A stretch of 8,505 bases of DNA from a bacterium. Lineage in GTDB: Bacteria > Bacillota_I > Bacilli_A > RF39 > UBA660. The position numbers and the translations under genes were made by a program. The notes beneath the pieces were generated by a model, which did not search any database, was not told the DNA's origin, and saw nothing but the letters and a program-made list of their open reading frames with translations. Location of the stretch: assembly GCA_029007685.1 (NCBI GenBank), contig JAQXIG010000167.1:1-8505 (forward strand). Direction: 5' to 3'. Shown here one piece after another: positions 6,271-8,505 of this stretch (positions within the stretch are counted from its first letter, which is position 1; each line of letters starts with the position of its first letter).

Positions 6271-7539
6271 TTATATTTCCTCCTTTATATTTAAGACAAC
6301 AGCATCTATTTCTCCATCTGTCACATTGATCGTAATAGTATCATCTTTTTTTATTCTTTTAACACTAGTAAGTACTTGATTATTTTTTTTCACAATACTG
6401 TATCCTCTTTTAATAGTAAGTAGGGGATTCAATATTTCCAATTTATTAAGAGTATTAAGATATCTAGTAGTCAATTTTTCTAATTGATTTTGTATCAAAC
6501 TATTTAAATTATGAAACAAAAATTCATAGGTATTTTGATAATTTTGAATTTTAGTAGTCATAATAAAATTCATTTTTTCGAATAAGGCATCAAATTTTTG
6601 CTCTTTTACCTCATAAATAGCAATTGGATTTTTTAAAATATAACTATTTTGAATTTTATCTAATTTTTTGTAATAGGTATCCATTTTATAGGACATATTT
6701 TGCATTAATCTTAATTTCATTTGATTGAAATAATTATTAAAATCAGAAACATTAGGAACAGCCATCTCTGCAGCTCCAGTTGGAGTAGGAGCTCTTAAGT
6801 CAGCAACAAAATCGGCAATAGTAAAATCTATTTCATGGCCAACTGCCGAAATAGTAGGGACCTTACAGTTATAAATTACTCGAGCTACCTCTTCATCATT
6901 AAAACACCACATATCTTCAATACTTCCACCACCACGACCAACAATCAACAAATCAATATCAAACTCTTGCGCTTTTTCAATTTGCCTCACAATTTCGGAA
7001 GCGGCACTAGCACCTTGCACTAAACTAGGAAATAAAATTGCTTCTGCAATAGGCCAACGACGTTTTAAGGTAGATAGAATATCACGAATAGCTGCTCCAG
7101 TCGGAGCCGTAACAATTCCAATTTTACTAGGAAATCTTGGAATTTTTCGCTTATGAGATGGATCAAACAAACCCTCCAACTCTAATTTTCTTTTTAATTT
7201 TTCATATTGGATATAAAGATTACCAATTCCATCTTCCACCAAATCTTCCACATAAATTTGATAACCACCAGTTGCCTCATAAACACTAATTCTTCCCGTT
7301 ATCAACACTCTCATCCCATCTTCTGGCATAAACTTTAATTTAGAAGCGCTAGAAGCAAACATAACTGCATTGATCCTACTAGTTTCATCCTTTAAAGTAA
7401 AATAATAATGACCTCTTGTATGAGCTTTAAAATTAGAAATTTCACCTTTTAAAAATATATGATTTAGATGTTGATCATTATCAATTTTAAACTTAATATA
7501 TCTAGTTAATTGAGCAACTGTAATATACTTCTCTTGCAT
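6271..7539 (-). CDS. xseA: Exodeoxyribonuclease VII large subunit XseA
   Basis: This is a full-length 422-aa XseA, the catalytic subunit of exonuclease VII. An N-terminal OB fold for single-stranded DNA covers about residues 5-100 (LKGEISNFKAHTRGHYYFTLK, then INAVMF). The catalytic domain includes KIGIVTAPTGAAIRDIL (139-155), VGRGGGSIEDMWCFNDE (200-216) and a PTISAVGHEIDFTIADF / DLRAPTPTGAAEMAVP block (228-262), all highly conserved in the family. A long coiled coil at about 265-365, where XseB binds, is followed by the conserved tail LNPLLTIKRGYSIV (370-383). The family motif is usually GHETDFT; here it is GHEIDFT, a mild substitution. The ATG lies one nucleotide after the nusB stop (TAA-G-ATG), and the AAAGGA ribosome binding site is in the end of nusB, so translation is coupled. 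Confidence 0.97.
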   Translation of the reverse strand: MQEKYITVAQLTRYIKFKIDNDQHLNHIFLKGEISNFKAHTRGHYYFTLKDETSRINAVMFASSASKLKFMPEDGMRVLITGRISVYEATGGYQIYVEDLVEDGIGNLYIQYEKLKRKLELEGLFDPSHKRKIPRFPSKIGIVTAPTGAAIRDILSTLKRRWPIAEAILFPSLVQGASAASEIVRQIEKAQEFDIDLLIVGRGGGSIEDMWCFNDEEVARVIYNCKVPTISAVGHEIDFTIADFVADLRAPTPTGAAEMAVPNVSDFNNYFNQMKLRLMQNMSYKMDTYYKKLDKIQNSYILKNPIAIYEVKEQKFDALFEKMNFIMTTKIQNYQNTYEFLFHNLNSLIQNQLEKLTTRYLNTLNKLEILNPLLTIKRGYSIVKKNNQVLTSVKRIKKDDTITINVTDGEIDAVVLNIKEEI

Positions 7540-7540
7540 C

Positions 7541-7951
7541 TTAATTTCCTTTTTCCTCTAGTTGATGATATATTTCATCTAATACAGCATTAATCATCTT
7601 CGTTATTTTTTCATCAGAATATTTTTTAGATAATTCAATTGCTTCATTAATAGCTACAATACTAGGTGTCTTAGTATAACTAAGTTCGTAAATTCCAATA
7701 CAAAGAATAGCCTGATCTACTTTATTTAGACGATCCATTGGCCAACCCGTTAAATATTGATTAGCAAGTTCATAAATAGCTGATCTATTTTCTAATACAC
7801 CATAAATGATTTCATTCACAAACTCATTTTCCATCTCCAATTGTTCCTTTTTTAAGGACTCAATATCCATTTCAATAGAAGATTCTTCCAAAATGAAAAT
7901 TTGATATAAAACTTTCATAACAATTTCTCTTAATTCACTACGATTTTTCAT
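7541..7951 (-). CDS. nusB: Transcription antitermination factor NusB
   Basis: This is a 136-aa, all-helical protein of normal NusB length. It opens with MKNRSELREIVMKVLYQIFI, the Arg-rich first helix that contacts boxA RNA. Later come INEAIELSKKYSDEKITKMINAVLDEIY, the conserved C-terminal block, and, before it, LNKVDQAILCIGIYELSYTKTPSIVAIN. NusB pairs with S10 (NusE) on boxA RNA so that RNA polymerase reads through rRNA operons. I placed the start at ATG 7951 because AGGTGAG (7961-7955) lies just upstream; an in-frame ATG at 7978 would add 9 residues but has no ribosome binding site and lies in the likely promoter. It is the first gene of nusB-xseA-xseB, an order shared with Bacillus except that folD is missing between nusB and xseA. 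Confidence 0.94.
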   Translation of the reverse strand: MKNRSELREIVMKVLYQIFILEESSIEMDIESLKKEQLEMENEFVNEIIYGVLENRSAIYELANQYLTGWPMDRLNKVDQAILCIGIYELSYTKTPSIVAINEAIELSKKYSDEKITKMINAVLDEIYHQLEEKGN

Positions 7952-7973
7952 AAACTCACCTACAAAATAGTCT

Positions 7974-7979
7974 ATCATA
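7974..7979 (-). promoter_or_regulatory. Candidate -10 box of the nusB-xseA-xseB operon
   Basis: TATGAT (7979-7974 on the minus strand) differs from TATAAT at one base. Transcription would start near 7967, leaving a short leader that contains AGGTGAG before ATG 7951. I find no good -35 at normal spacing. The long gene-poor stretch upstream means a promoter is needed about here. Confidence 0.28.
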
Positions 7980-8505
7980 AAGAATTAAAAAAGTCACTTG
8001 ATTTATAAATAAAAATAAGAACGTTGGTTTTAAAGAAGGATTACAAGAGGATAAAGCCAGAAAAACTACTAAAATAAAAAAAAGACAATTATATTATAAC
8101 TAACGGACAAAATAGCATGTAAGAAAAGAATAAGTAATAGAACAAACCACAAAATGATCATGATTTACAACGAACTAAAAATGGCTCAAAACAGAAAAGC
8201 AATAGACCTAGATTCCATGATTTATGAGCTATTACTAAAGGTAAAACCAGAAATAAAAATTAAAAAATTAGAGAAAGAGAATAAGGAAGATAAAAAAACA
8301 AATTTTCACGTTTAAAGTAAAATTCAAAATATTCCTTCTGCGAAGTATAAGAAAATTCTCCAAAGAAGTAAAATGATGTAGTAAAAGTTAGTGTAAAGAG
8401 TTTTGGGGCAAATAATTAAGAAAGTTGAATTTATAATAAATTTGATTTTCTTTTTTTATTTTATATAAAGTTAATATAATTATCAAAATGCAGAAATTTT
8501 TCAAA
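7980..8505. other. Gene-poor right flank with fragmentary open frames
   Basis: About 525 bases contain no gene I can identify on either strand. The plus strand is strongly A-rich, like the sense strands of the plus-oriented genes elsewhere in the window. It carries short open pieces in different frames: one from 8002 to 8103 (containing VGFKEGLQEDKARKTTKIKK), a second from 8100 to 8315, then a piece in the same frame after the stop up to 8381 (IQNIPSAKYKKILQRSKMM). Near the edge, TATAAT (8475-8480) precedes ATG 8488, but that frame has no ribosome binding site and only six codons before the window ends. No tRNA, CRISPR repeat or insertion-sequence end is visible. Confidence 0.5.
8100..8381 (+). 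pseudogene. Possible decayed gene or short hypothetical ORF
   Basis: The frame is open from 8100 to a TAA at 8313-8315, and after that stop continues in the same frame to a TAG at 8379-8381. The first ATG (8154) would give a 53-aa product including AIDLDSMIYELLLKVKPEI and a Lys/Glu-rich tail, but it has no ribosome binding site. Upstream, the frame ending at 8103 could join it by a single -1 shift, giving a longer, coherent, charged helical sequence. The pieces read like the remains of one protein, but I recognise no family. It may equally be an AT-rich spacer that is open by chance. Confidence 0.25.

Noticed and set aside
6835..7023. Plus-strand open frame of 62 codons opposite xseA
   Set aside because: It is antisense to the most conserved catalytic block of XseA; its Thr/Asn repeats are the mirror of the Gly-rich and Val-rich xseA codons.
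8332..8346. CCTTC-TGC-GAAG hairpin in the right flank
   Set aside because: A 4-bp stem with no U-tract next to it; too short to call a terminator.
8475..8505. TATAAT followed by ATG 8488 as the start of another gene
   Set aside because: No -35, no ribosome binding site, and only six codons before the edge, so it cannot be supported.

Overview
The window looks like chromosomal DNA from a low-G+C Firmicutes/Bacillota bacterium, probably an uncultured or host-associated relative of the Bacilli. It is strongly AT-rich, has Shine-Dalgarno sites of the AGGAGG type, and carries genes from the endospore programme (the start of ylbJ/spoVV, and spoIVB). Tryptophan is written TGG wherever I checked it, and TGA ends at least one frame, so the standard bacterial code fits better than the mycoplasma code. 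I cannot name a genus.

Layout. At the left edge, positions 1-251 on the minus strand hold the N-terminal part of a YlbJ/SpoVV-type sporulation membrane protein. It is divergent from a YlbL/DdcP-type PDZ-Lon-like membrane protease (298-1317). After a terminator and an extended -10 promoter comes a plus-strand three-gene operon: a small unrecognised protein (1421-1681), mutS (1678-4227) and an unrecognised 203-aa protein (4237-4848). No mutL follows mutS. Two hairpins at 4858-4913 separate this operon from a convergent minus-strand block. That block reads from right to left: nusB, xseA, xseB (single-nucleotide gaps, clearly one operon), then spoIVB after a 122-nt spacer with its own likely promoter. 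The last ~525 bases (7980-8505) hold no gene I can identify, only fragments that may be a decayed gene.

How the genes fit together. There are two themes: DNA maintenance (MutS mismatch recognition; exonuclease VII from XseA and XseB; a YlbL-type protease, whose B. subtilis relative ends the DNA-damage division checkpoint) and sporulation (YlbJ/SpoVV and SpoIVB). NusB links the right-hand operon to rRNA antitermination. The right-hand block resembles a shortened form of the nusB-folD-xseA-xseB-...-recN-spoIVB-spo0A region of B. subtilis, with the intervening genes missing.

Nothing here is clearly a new system. The best leads are a SpoIVB homologue with Ser where the catalytic Asp is expected, two unrecognised proteins bracketing mutS, overlapping divergent promoters at ylbJ/ylbL, and the degenerate right-hand flank.
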